Assembly (NCBI GenBank): GCA_947626715.1
Contig: CANQTG010000001.1
Coordinates: forward strand, 1 to 64,000
DNA: 64,000 nt
Source: an uncultured Lachnospiraceae bacterium
GTDB lineage: Bacteria; Bacillota; Clostridia; Lachnospirales; Lachnospiraceae
Direction: 5' to 3'
The notes below the pieces were generated by a model. The model did no database searches, was not told where the DNA came from, and saw only the letters and a program-made list of their open reading frames with translations. Numbering within the stretch: the first letter of the stretch is position 1; every line of letters begins with the position of its first letter. This document shows positions 16,861-24,977 of the stretch, one piece after another. Position numbers and translations under genes: made by a program.

Positions 16861-18360
16861 TCAAAATCCGAAATAAGCAAAATTCCTCACATCATAGGCC
16901 GGCCCGTAGGCTCCCAGCACGATACAGGAAAGGATCAGCATAAGCAGAAATCCCCAGCGGAACCAGATACACTGTCTCCCCAGCCAACCGTCGATCCGCT
17001 CTCCCGTCCTGTACTTTATCCCGTCCATCACAAAGAACAGGATCAGCCCGGCAAGGGCCGCTTTCCAGCACTTTTCGCTGACTCCCATCGTATAGAGGCT
17101 CCCGTCGAACAGCACCCACGGATCCCATTTGCACAGGATCCGCCTTAAATACCCCGCCGCATCTTTCAGCGTCGCGGATTTAAAAAAGACAAATGCAATG
17201 ATGTTTAGGAGCCATGTCTTTACGATCCGCATTCCCCGATAGGCAAAGGACTGCGTCCGGGTATGCAGCCTGCGATTTACGGCATCGACGATCGGTTCTA
17301 AGCGCCGTTCCGCGACCTGATACAGCCCGTGAAGAGCGCCCCATACCACGAAATTCCAGCTCGCGCCATGCCACAGGCCGCTGATGAGAAAGGTAAGCAG
17401 CAGATTGATATCCTTGCGGAGCTCTCCCTTGCGGTTCCCGCCCAGCGGGATATAGACATAATCCCGCAGCCATGTGCTCAGGGACACATGCCAGCGGCTC
17501 CAATACTCCCGCAGGCTGTGGGCAAAATACGGCGCGTTGTAATTATCCTGCAGGGTAAAGCCCAGTATCCCGGCCGCTCCCTGCGCTATGCTCATATAGC
17601 CGTTGCAGTCCGCATACAGCTGAAAAAAGAATACGGTAACTCCCAGCGCCAGCTCGACAGAGCCATACTGCCTGTAATGTCCAAAGACTTCATCGCTGAA
17701 TATCGCAAGCCGGTCGGCGATCACCAGTTTCTGAAAATATCCCCAGACCATCAGCGTAAGCCCCCCGCTGATCCGTTCCCAGTTCCATAGCTTCCAGCTG
17801 CGGCAGGCGCGGATCTGAAGCAGGAAGGCATCCGCCCGCTCAATTGGGCCGGACATCAGCTTAGGGAAAAAGGAAGTATACAGCGTAAAATCCAAAAGAT
17901 TTCTCTCCGCCGATATCTTCCCCCGATACACGTCCGCAAGATACGAGATCATCTGAAGGATATAATACGAGATCCCGATCGGCAGGATCAGGGAAACGGG
18001 AGCCTTTACGCCGCCCGCGCCGAATATCCGCAGGATCCGGTTCCCGTTTTCGATCAAAAATCCCAGATATTTGCAGGCCGTCAGGATCCCCAGCAAAGCC
18101 AGCACGCTGACGAACATTCCGATCCGCCGCGCTTTCTCCTTTGGTGCGCCCCGCCTGTGCAGCCGCTCCAAAAAAAGGCCCGCCGCGTAGGAAAGCAGCG
18201 TGCTGACAAGCAGGATCAGCAGATACTTATCGTCAAAATGCAGCACAAAAAGCAGGCTGACCAGTAAAAGCCAGCCTCTTCTCCACCTGCCCGGTATCAG
18301 GAAATAGCATACGAGCACGACAGGCAGAAACACAAAAAACTGATATGAAGTAAACGACAT
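16861..18360 (-). CDS. MBOAT family O-acyltransferase, second copy
   Basis: 499 residues, polytopic, with YWSRWHVSLSTWLRDYVYIPLGGNRKG and SGLWHGASW in the usual order; the His of the latter motif is the predicted active site. The similarity to the MBOAT at 4525-6003 is confined to these family motifs, so they are old paralogues rather than a recent duplication. GGAGAAT lies just before ATG 18360, which is two bases after the GT39-like gene. With its SGNH partner it forms the second acyl-transfer module of the window. Confidence 0.92.
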   Translation of the reverse strand: MSFTSYQFFVFLPVVLVCYFLIPGRWRRGWLLLVSLLFVLHFDDKYLLILLVSTLLSYAAGLFLERLHRRGAPKEKARRIGMFVSVLALLGILTACKYLGFLIENGNRILRIFGAGGVKAPVSLILPIGISYYILQMISYLADVYRGKISAERNLLDFTLYTSFFPKLMSGPIERADAFLLQIRACRSWKLWNWERISGGLTLMVWGYFQKLVIADRLAIFSDEVFGHYRQYGSVELALGVTVFFFQLYADCNGYMSIAQGAAGILGFTLQDNYNAPYFAHSLREYWSRWHVSLSTWLRDYVYIPLGGNRKGELRKDINLLLTFLISGLWHGASWNFVVWGALHGLYQVAERRLEPIVDAVNRRLHTRTQSFAYRGMRIVKTWLLNIIAFVFFKSATLKDAAGYLRRILCKWDPWVLFDGSLYTMGVSEKCWKAALAGLILFFVMDGIKYRTGERIDGWLGRQCIWFRWGFLLMLILSCIVLGAYGPAYDVRNFAYFGF

Positions 18361-18362
18361 TC

Positions 18363-20150
18363 CTATTCTCCTTTTCTGACCGTGAGCGGGACCGTTCCCA
18401 GTTCCTCATACCAATAGCGTTCCCCGTTGCGAAGCTGCAGCCTAACCTCCGTATCGCCCTTCCAGTCAAACTGCAGCGGCATATCAAAATAAGCGCCGGG
18501 CGCTAAATTGCCCCAGAGATTGGTGCCGATATCCTCACGCTCCCTGCAGGCGATCCGGATCTCATCATATTGGGAATTTAAATACGCCGTCCCGGTATTC
18601 CATATCCTGAGCGTAACATAGCAGGTATCCCCCTCCTCCTCCTGCGAGAGCAGCTCATACGCCGCCCTTCCTTTCCGATCCGCGGGGGATTTCGCATAAT
18701 AGTACAGCGGCGTTTCATAATTTTCCGTCACGATCTCCAGACTGCCCCTTTCTGCGGCCGCATCCAGCAGCGGGTCAATCCGCTCCGCCGGCGCGTGAGA
18801 AGCTAAAATATAGCAGCGGTCCTGACTCAGCACCTTTTCAATATCGCCCTGTGCCTTCTCCTTATCCAGCGTCTCCGTGCCCCAGATAATATTTTCTTCC
18901 TTCGTCTCCCCGATACGATCCGTCTCATAGCCGATCTTATATTTCGTGACGGGGATACTCTGATAGTAAACATAGACCTTTTCACCGGGCTCAAGATTTT
19001 CCCGAAGCCAGTCGATCGAAAAATTGGCCTCTTCCCCTTTCCAGTATACGTTTTCGCTGTGACGGTATACCAATATGCCGTTATTGGTCAAAAGCAGGGC
19101 GGCGGACAAAAAGAGCGCCGCAAGCTGCGCCTTAGCGCCGCCCGCCGTCATTCTGTCGAGCGCATAAAACGCCAGTATGGCAAAGAGCGGATACGAAAAG
19201 CACCAGAGCCTGTCCGCCACGGGAAACATATGGATCCATGAAGCAAACAGGGCGATCAGAAAGCCCAGCAGGATAACCGCGCAGTAGCGGTTCCTTTCCC
19301 AAAACAGCCCGATCAGAAAGGCCGCCGCGACCAAAGCGGCGATAAAGAGCCGCGCCTCCCGAAAGGTGATGAAGATCTCGTAAAGCATCGCCTGCGCCAG
19401 CTTCAGATCCGCAATACTGCGGGGAATGAGCGGGAAATCCGCATTTCCCCAATAGCTCTGCATAGCGCCGCTCCCGGCCGTCTCCCTCAGCCAGTAAAAA
19501 TAATAGACCGCAAAGCTCAGCCCCACGCCGATACCCGCAAGGACGCTCCTCTGCGCGCGCTTTCGATCCCTGCCCGCGATACCGCATAGAAACTCATATA
19601 AGAGCGCACCGCCGATAAAGAAACAGGCCGGATTGGCGCCCCATAAAAAGACCATAAACGAAAGCGCCATTTTCCGCCAGCTCATCCCTTTTTCCCGATA
19701 GCGATAGTAAACCGCCAGCACCAGCAGCACCCAGACGCACTCCGATACATACTGCTTGAACACGTTGGAATACTGCAGCATAAAATTCATATTCGCCAGA
19801 AAGGCCGGCACCAAGATCGGATACCGGAGCCCGAACAGCCTCTTTGCAAGGACGGCGCTCAAAAACAGGGCCGCCGCAAAGGAAAGGATCGAAAAGCTGC
19901 GCAGGACAAACTCCGTATTGCCAAACAGCACCGTTAAAAGCTTTACCAGATACAGATACAGGACCGGCGCGCTCTGTTCCCATTCAAACACCCCGTCCGT
20001 TAAGGTCAGCAGCGACCGCTTGCTAAAGGAATAGGCCAGCATAGCCTCGTCAAACCAGAGCGAACGCCCTACGCAGTTCATAAAGATACTGACGCCAAGT
20101 CCCGCAAGGATAACCGCCAGACCAATCAGGTCCACGGTCTTTTTCATCAT
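18363..20150 (-). CDS. GT39-like (GT-C) membrane glycosyltransferase, copy 1
   Basis: 595 residues from ATG 20150; an ATG at 20186 would add 12 residues. About eleven membrane segments are followed by an outer C-terminal part of some 200 residues. The first outer loop holds GRSLWFDEA (about residues 31-39), the Asp-Glu site of protein O-mannosyltransferase/ArnT-type enzymes that use polyprenyl-phosphate sugars. The gene at 22453-23949 is a clear paralogue (GRSLWLDEA, NVFKxYVSECVWVLLVL, NPxCFFIGG in the same order). Copy 1 has an additional C-terminal beta-rich domain of roughly 100 residues not present in copy 2. Confidence 0.82.
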   Translation of the reverse strand: MMKKTVDLIGLAVILAGLGVSIFMNCVGRSLWFDEAMLAYSFSKRSLLTLTDGVFEWEQSAPVLYLYLVKLLTVLFGNTEFVLRSFSILSFAAALFLSAVLAKRLFGLRYPILVPAFLANMNFMLQYSNVFKQYVSECVWVLLVLAVYYRYREKGMSWRKMALSFMVFLWGANPACFFIGGALLYEFLCGIAGRDRKRAQRSVLAGIGVGLSFAVYYFYWLRETAGSGAMQSYWGNADFPLIPRSIADLKLAQAMLYEIFITFREARLFIAALVAAAFLIGLFWERNRYCAVILLGFLIALFASWIHMFPVADRLWCFSYPLFAILAFYALDRMTAGGAKAQLAALFLSAALLLTNNGILVYRHSENVYWKGEEANFSIDWLRENLEPGEKVYVYYQSIPVTKYKIGYETDRIGETKEENIIWGTETLDKEKAQGDIEKVLSQDRCYILASHAPAERIDPLLDAAAERGSLEIVTENYETPLYYYAKSPADRKGRAAYELLSQEEEGDTCYVTLRIWNTGTAYLNSQYDEIRIACREREDIGTNLWGNLAPGAYFDMPLQFDWKGDTEVRLQLRNGERYWYEELGTVPLTVRKGE

Positions 20151-20245
20151 ACTCTGACATTTCCAGTTGTGCAGTCGATCGCCCATACCGCCGCCTAGCC
20201 CTCCCCGCCCTGCGCTTAACGTTTCGTTGCGGATTTCATTCTTTC

Positions 20246-20274
20246 AGTATAACAAATCAGGAAAATCATGTAAA
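20246..20274 (-). promoter_or_regulatory. Promoter of operon 11020-20150
   Basis: Minus strand TTTACA (20274-20269), 17-base spacer, TATACT (20251-20246), about 95 bases before ATG 20150. The neighbouring gene on the plus strand (ATG 20360) has only weaker candidates, for example TTGTTT and TAGCAT 17 bases apart near 20284-20312. Confidence 0.55.
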
Positions 20275-20359
20275 CTCTGTCGTTGTTTTATTTTATAAAG
20301 TATGGTAGCATGAAACTGACGATTTGGACATACTATTTGGCGAAAAGGTGAGCTTTCTT

Positions 20360-21538
20360 ATGAAAATCTGTTTTGTACTCCCGCATTTCTATCCGTATGT
20401 GGGCGGCGGGGAACGCATTTTCTACGATATGGCAAAGGGTCTGGCGCAGCGCGGCCATAAGATACGCGTCATCGCGCGCAATGTCGGGAAGGAATATCTC
20501 GGGCACAAAAAGGTCGAGGGTCTGGATGTCTGGTATCTCCCGTGGAAATCCATGTTCGGCCACCCGCTGATCCCGGCGGGGGATCTGGAAGAGCATATCG
20601 CTTGGTGCGACATCGTCCACGCTTCCATCTTCACCCCGGCCTTTCCTGCCAGCCGTCTGGCCCGCAAATATAAAAAGCCCTCCGTACTGACCGTGCATGA
20701 AGTCCGGGGCGCAAAATGGTTCTGGGCGGAGGACATCGTCCATGCCAGCGCCTTCTGGCTGTACGAGCAGTTCACCTGCCGCCAGCCCTTCGACGTATAC
20801 CACGCGGTATCGCAGGCGACAAAGCGGGATTATCTGAAGTACTGCGGCAGAAAGAACGTCGTCTGCGTCTACAATGCCGTCAACGAGATGGACACCTCCG
20901 TCGCGGAGAGGTCCTCCCTTAACCTGAGGGACTATTTCTCACTCGGGGAAAACGAGCGTATCTTTCTCTACTACGGCAGGCCCGGCCAGACGAAGGGCAT
21001 TTACGTCTATCAGGAGGCGATACGCCTGCTGCGGCAGCGAAACGTGGATCTCACCGATATACGCTTTTGTTTTATCCTCGGGGCGGAGCCGGTAAAGCTC
21101 AGGAAACGATTCCTAAATTCCATTCGGAAATACGGCTTGTCGGATACGGTGCTGGTGCGGGACTCCCTCCCCAGAGAGGATCTCTGCCGCTGTATCCTGC
21201 AGGCCGACTATGTCGTCGTGCCCTCCATTACCGAGGGCTTTGGCCTCAGCGCGCTGGAAGCCTGCCAGATGGGCAAAAAGGTCATTTCCAGCACCGGCGG
21301 CGCGCTGCCGGAGGTCGTGTACGGGGACTGTCTCTTTTTTGAGAACCGAAACAGCGGAGCGCTCGCGGACTGTCTCCAGAAGGTCATTCAAAAGAAAGAC
21401 GCCGCGTTTTCCCATGTGCCGGAACGCAGCTTCCCCTATGAAGCTATGGTCGACGGTATCGAAACCATTTATAAAAAATTATTAAGAAAGAAAAGGCAAA
21501 AAGATGAAACGCATAAACCTGCTCCTGCCCACCTATAA
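20360..21538 (+). CDS. Family 4 glycosyltransferase
   Basis: 392 residues from ATG 20360, which has AAAGGTGAG eight bases upstream and begins MKICFVLPHFYPYVGGGERI, a standard GT4 N-terminus (GGGER glycine loop). The donor-site motif VPSITEGFGLSALEACQMG with its Glu-x7-Glu pair is near residue 290. Retaining, cytoplasmic, sugar nucleotide-dependent by family; donor unknown. The 3' end overlaps the following GT2 gene by 35 bases, so the two are co-translated. Confidence 0.88.
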   Translation: MKICFVLPHFYPYVGGGERIFYDMAKGLAQRGHKIRVIARNVGKEYLGHKKVEGLDVWYLPWKSMFGHPLIPAGDLEEHIAWCDIVHASIFTPAFPASRLARKYKKPSVLTVHEVRGAKWFWAEDIVHASAFWLYEQFTCRQPFDVYHAVSQATKRDYLKYCGRKNVVCVYNAVNEMDTSVAERSSLNLRDYFSLGENERIFLYYGRPGQTKGIYVYQEAIRLLRQRNVDLTDIRFCFILGAEPVKLRKRFLNSIRKYGLSDTVLVRDSLPREDLCRCILQADYVVVPSITEGFGLSALEACQMGKKVISSTGGALPEVVYGDCLFFENRNSGALADCLQKVIQKKDAAFSHVPERSFPYEAMVDGIETIYKKLLRKKRQKDETHKPAPAHL

Positions 21539-22451
21539 CGGCGAATCCTATCTGCCCGCTCTGTTAGACAGTCTCAAAAACCAGAGCTATCCCGCGCTCA
21601 GGATCTATGCGCGCGACGACGGCTCCCAAGATGGCACCGTTGCGATCCTGCGCCGCTTCCGTCAGACTCTGACAGGCGGCAAAGAGCTCGTCCTTGTCAA
21701 CGATATCGATCAGGACTGGAGCAATCAGGGGCCGCATCAGAATTTTCATCACATTCTGCGCAGCATGGAGCAGGCCGATTACTATTTCTTCTGCGACCAA
21801 GACGACGTATGGGATCCCCATAAAATAGAACGCGCCGTCTCCCTGATGGAGAAATGCCCCGCCGATGTCCCCCTCCTCTATACCCACAACTATTATGTCT
21901 GCGACGGCGAGCTGCGGATACAGCATACCCTGTCTAAGCAAAATAAATGTATCCGCCCAAAACAGATGGCGCGCATAGAACTGGCAAAGGTGATCATGAC
22001 AGGCACTTGGGCGGGCGTCGGTATGGCGCAGGGCTTTAACCATACGCTCAAAAAGCTGGCCTTCGATCGCGGCAGCGTCACCCCATCGATCGCGGTAGAC
22101 TGCTGGGTCTCATGGGTCGTGGCGGGAATGAACGGGATCCTGATCTACGACGCCAGACCTCTGGCGCGCTACCGCAGGCATCATACCACGTTCAGCGCAG
22201 GCGGCGCAGACGGACTTGCGCGCTATCTGGACTGGCAAAAGCACAAAGACCGGCACTGTCAGAACATTGTAAACGGGATCGCGGATTACCGCCGCCTTTA
22301 CCGGGATCTCGTATCTCCGAGCCGCGCGGCCTTTCTGGATCTGTATGCGGGCAAAAAAAGGATACGGAAGCTTTTCTATCCGCACAGGCTCCGTGACCGC
22401 CTTTTAGAAGAGATCGCATTCCGTATCCTGATCCTCATTGGAAAGATATGA
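21504..22451 (+). CDS. Family 2 glycosyltransferase, rhamnosyltransferase-like
   Basis: 315 residues. LLPTYNGESYLPALLDSLKNQSYP, RDDGSQDGT and the metal site FCDQDDVWDPHK (about residue 95) are GT2 hallmarks; the DQDDVW form is common in rhamnosyl/fucosyltransferases of O-antigen clusters. Inverting enzyme acting on the cytoplasmic side. Its stop lies one base from the stop of the convergent GT39-like gene, with no space for a terminator. Acceptor and donor cannot be deduced. Confidence 0.87.
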   Translation: MKRINLLLPTYNGESYLPALLDSLKNQSYPALRIYARDDGSQDGTVAILRRFRQTLTGGKELVLVNDIDQDWSNQGPHQNFHHILRSMEQADYYFFCDQDDVWDPHKIERAVSLMEKCPADVPLLYTHNYYVCDGELRIQHTLSKQNKCIRPKQMARIELAKVIMTGTWAGVGMAQGFNHTLKKLAFDRGSVTPSIAVDCWVSWVVAGMNGILIYDARPLARYRRHHTTFSAGGADGLARYLDWQKHKDRHCQNIVNGIADYRRLYRDLVSPSRAAFLDLYAGKKRIRKLFYPHRLRDRLLEEIAFRILILIGKI

Positions 22452-22452
22452 G

Positions 22453-23949
22453 TTATCTGCAGAAATAATACAGCCTTGTCCCGTAGACGTCCAGCACCGT
22501 TTCCAAAGAGCCGTATCCCTCCAGCTCCTCTAACAGAGGATCCAGCGTCTCGCTGTCCGCTTGGGAGGTCAGGATATAGCACTTATCCTCCGGCGCGATC
22601 AGGTTAAGGTCGTCTTTGGCAAGCACGCTGGTCGCCCAGATGATATTATCCTCCGGCACATTCCCGATCCGGTTCACGCCGTATCCGATCTTATAGCTCA
22701 CGGCGGGAATGCTGTTATAAAAGACATAGACCTTCTCATCGGCCTGAATATGCTCCTGCACATAGGCGATCAGAGGGTTCGTTTCATTCCCCGCCCAATA
22801 TACCTCGTCTTTCTCCCGATAGGTCTTGATCCCGCTGTTCGTCAGCACTAGCACCAGCAGGATGAGCACCGCAAAGATCTCTCCCCTGCGCGTCCCTTCC
22901 TTGATCAGCATCAGATCCGCGAAATAAAAGGCCAGTATCGCAAAGAGAGGGAACGAAAACGCCCATAGCCGGTCCCGCACAGGGAATCTGTAAAGAGACG
23001 ACGCAAACAGCGCTAGGAAAAAGCCGATCGCCAGCACGATACCATACCAATTCTTCTTTACGATCCCTACTATCAGCCCCCCCAATACCATAGCAAGCAG
23101 CAAAAAACGCAGCTCCTTATGGCACGCGCCGAACAGCGTGCGGATCAGCTTCCAGCCGACCGCCCACTCGTCCCGGTTAAGGGAAAACAGCGGGAATCTG
23201 TCATTGATCCAGTATTTCTGCATAAAATCATCCGTCGCCGCGGCCCGCAGCCAATAAAAATAATAAAAGAGGAAGCTCGCGCCGATCCCGCAGCCGCCAA
23301 TCACGCTATGCCATAGCTTTTCCTTATTTTTCTCAAAAATGCCCGCCGCAAATTCACAGCTCAGGATCCCGCCGATAAAAAAGCAGACCGGATTGGCGGC
23401 CCATATCAATATCATGTAAGAAACTATCATCAGATACCAGCTTATCTTTTTCTCCCGGTACCAAGCATAGATCAGCAATACCAGCAATACCCACACGCAT
23501 TCCGAAACGTAAGGCTTAAAGACATTGGAATAGCGCAGCAGAAAATTGGTATTCGCCACGAACGCGGCGCATAAGAGCGGATACTTACAGCCAAACAGCT
23601 TTTTGGACACATACCCGCTCAAAAAAATGGTCAGGATATAACAGAATACGGAAAACAGACGCAAGACCCATTCGGAATCCCCAAGCAGCGTCATCAGCAG
23701 CTTGACGATATACAGATAAATGACCGGCGCGCTCTGCACATAATCAAGCGGACTGGCAGTGAGCTGCAAAAAAGACCGGTTCTCCAAAGAGGATACCAGA
23801 TACGCCTCGTCCAGCCAAAGCGAACGGCCTACCCCGTTCATATAGATACTGACGCCGATCCCTAAGACAATGATCGCAAGACTCCCCGCGTCTAACAGCA
23901 GCTTCCATTTATTTTCTTTTTTCCAACCTTCAATCCAAGATCTTAACAT
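22453..23949 (-). CDS. GT39-like (GT-C) membrane glycosyltransferase, copy 2
   Basis: 498 residues from ATG 23949, preceded by AGGAAACC; upstream in-frame starts lack a site. Eleven or so membrane segments, with GRSLWLDEA near residue 40 as the predicted catalytic loop. Paralogue of 18363-20150 but ending right after the last soluble stretch, about 100 residues shorter. The two copies sit on the same strand either side of a rightward GT4/GT2 pair. It is transcribed alone, through a long leader (about 330 bases) that contains the hairpin element at 23991-24250. Confidence 0.82.
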   Translation of the reverse strand: MLRSWIEGWKKENKWKLLLDAGSLAIIVLGIGVSIYMNGVGRSLWLDEAYLVSSLENRSFLQLTASPLDYVQSAPVIYLYIVKLLMTLLGDSEWVLRLFSVFCYILTIFLSGYVSKKLFGCKYPLLCAAFVANTNFLLRYSNVFKPYVSECVWVLLVLLIYAWYREKKISWYLMIVSYMILIWAANPVCFFIGGILSCEFAAGIFEKNKEKLWHSVIGGCGIGASFLFYYFYWLRAAATDDFMQKYWINDRFPLFSLNRDEWAVGWKLIRTLFGACHKELRFLLLAMVLGGLIVGIVKKNWYGIVLAIGFFLALFASSLYRFPVRDRLWAFSFPLFAILAFYFADLMLIKEGTRRGEIFAVLILLVLVLTNSGIKTYREKDEVYWAGNETNPLIAYVQEHIQADEKVYVFYNSIPAVSYKIGYGVNRIGNVPEDNIIWATSVLAKDDLNLIAPEDKCYILTSQADSETLDPLLEELEGYGSLETVLDVYGTRLYYFCR

Positions 23950-23990
23950 AAACCGGTTTCCTATTTCTCTTTTATTATGATATAATATGA

Positions 23991-24068
23991 GCACTTAGCG
24001 AGGTATTTTCGAGCTTAGTGCGAATAGATACCTGACTTCTTAATGAGGTCTTTTCGAATTTAGAAGTC
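23991..24068. repeat. Tandem imperfect hairpins with shared loop
   Basis: Hairpin A pairs GCACTTAGC (23991-23999) with GCTTAGTGC (24013-24021), 8 of 9 positions; hairpin B pairs GACTTCTTAA (24034-24043) with TTTAGAAGTC (24059-24068), 9 of 10. Both loops contain GAGGT-N-TTTTCGA, so they are diverged copies of one unit. A TATAAT lies close outside each end (23981-23986 and 24073-24078). A third partial copy, GACCTCTTAA, is at 24261-24270. Confidence 0.6.
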
Positions 24069-24084
24069 ATGGTATAATGAACTC

Positions 24085-24260
24085 CAGAATCCGTCTGCTT
24101 CGCAGCTGCCGCGCAAGCAATGAGCAGTGTGAGAACAGAGAACGGCGAAATCCCTGCTTGCAGGCGATTTTGCCGGGCGCTGTTTTCATAGGGCGAAGCC
24201 CGTAAACGAGAAAATCGAAGATTTTCGAGTGCGCGCTGCGAAATCATGATACCGTTGCCT
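24085..24260. other. Structured intergenic segment, no coding sequence
   Basis: The 383 bases between 23949 and 24333 hold no credible gene. This part contains several short perfect stems: GGGC-GAA-GCCC near 24192-24202, GAAAATC-GAA-GATTTTC near 24210-24226, and GCTTCGCAGC-type pairs near 24110. Composition and stem density suggest a folded RNA leader (minus strand) or an inserted palindromic repeat family; which one cannot be told from a single copy. Confidence 0.45.
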
Positions 24261-24277
24261 GACCTCTTAACACTGCT

Positions 24278-24307
24278 ATGATAACTTACAACCACAGGAA
24301 ATGTCAA
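24278..24307 (-). promoter_or_regulatory. Candidate promoter for 22453-23949
   Basis: Minus strand TTGACA (24307-24302) and TATCAT (24283-24278) with an 18-base spacer. Transcription from here would include the whole hairpin element before reaching ATG 23949. Confidence 0.4.
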
Positions 24308-24332
24308 TTTTTTTCCGCCGCCGGGAGAGACT

Positions 24333-24977
24333 ATGTTTAAGGAAGCCTTTGTCATTCTCATCATTCTTTTTCTCTTTTACCTGCTGTGCAGGGCGCTGCT
24401 GAAAAGAAACCGGCGCGCCGCGGCCATTCTGGCCCTTACGGCTCTCGCCGTATCCTGCCTTGCCAATATCGTTTACAACGCCCGAGTCATGTTCCCTGAT
24501 TTTTATCTCGATACCGTAGGCGGCCGTTTCCGCTACGGCACATTTTCCGGCAATCTCTTAGCGTGGTCGGACGGATTTATGTTTCAGGATGAGATCCTTT
24601 TCCCGATCCTCCGCGGCCGCAGCGTATCGTTAGATGATACCGCCGCTTTCTACGAAAAGTTTTTTACGCTCTATTCCGATTCCTGCACATCGGTCGCGAT
24701 CGGGAAAGAAGCGCGGGACAGTCTCCTTGCGCACAAGGGCGATTTTGATTTTCATCACGAGTTCAGCTGTATCGGGATCATGGACTATGTCACAGACAAA
24801 ATCCCGGCGGAGCTCGCCTATGACTTTGAACGGGAACGCTACCCCGACGTCTATATCAACACGGCTTCTCTGAAAGCCCAGCCCCGCCTGACGGTCATGA
24901 TGGACAGCGATTATACGCTCTATGTCATGGGGGAATCCTACTATGAAGAGATCACGGGAGGTACGGACAATGCATAA
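24333..24977 (+). CDS. Small membrane protein of unknown function
   Basis: 214 residues; GGGAGAG lies just before ATG 24333. Two hydrophobic segments (about 5-22 and 34-52) separated by a basic loop are followed by about 160 soluble residues that should lie outside the membrane. I recognise no motif. It overlaps the next membrane protein by eight bases. The arrangement of a small anchored protein before a large multi-membrane protein repeats the 7169/7824 pair, so it may be an accessory subunit (inference). Confidence 0.62.
   Translation: MFKEAFVILIILFLFYLLCRALLKRNRRAAAILALTALAVSCLANIVYNARVMFPDFYLDTVGGRFRYGTFSGNLLAWSDGFMFQDEILFPILRGRSVSLDDTAAFYEKFFTLYSDSCTSVAIGKEARDSLLAHKGDFDFHHEFSCIGIMDYVTDKIPAELAYDFERERYPDVYINTASLKAQPRLTVMMDSDYTLYVMGESYYEEITGGTDNA

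Noticed and set aside
24013-24070. Intrinsic terminator for the GT39-like gene region
   Set aside because: The stems are imperfect, AT-rich and not followed by a U run on either strand, so they do not look like rho-independent terminators.
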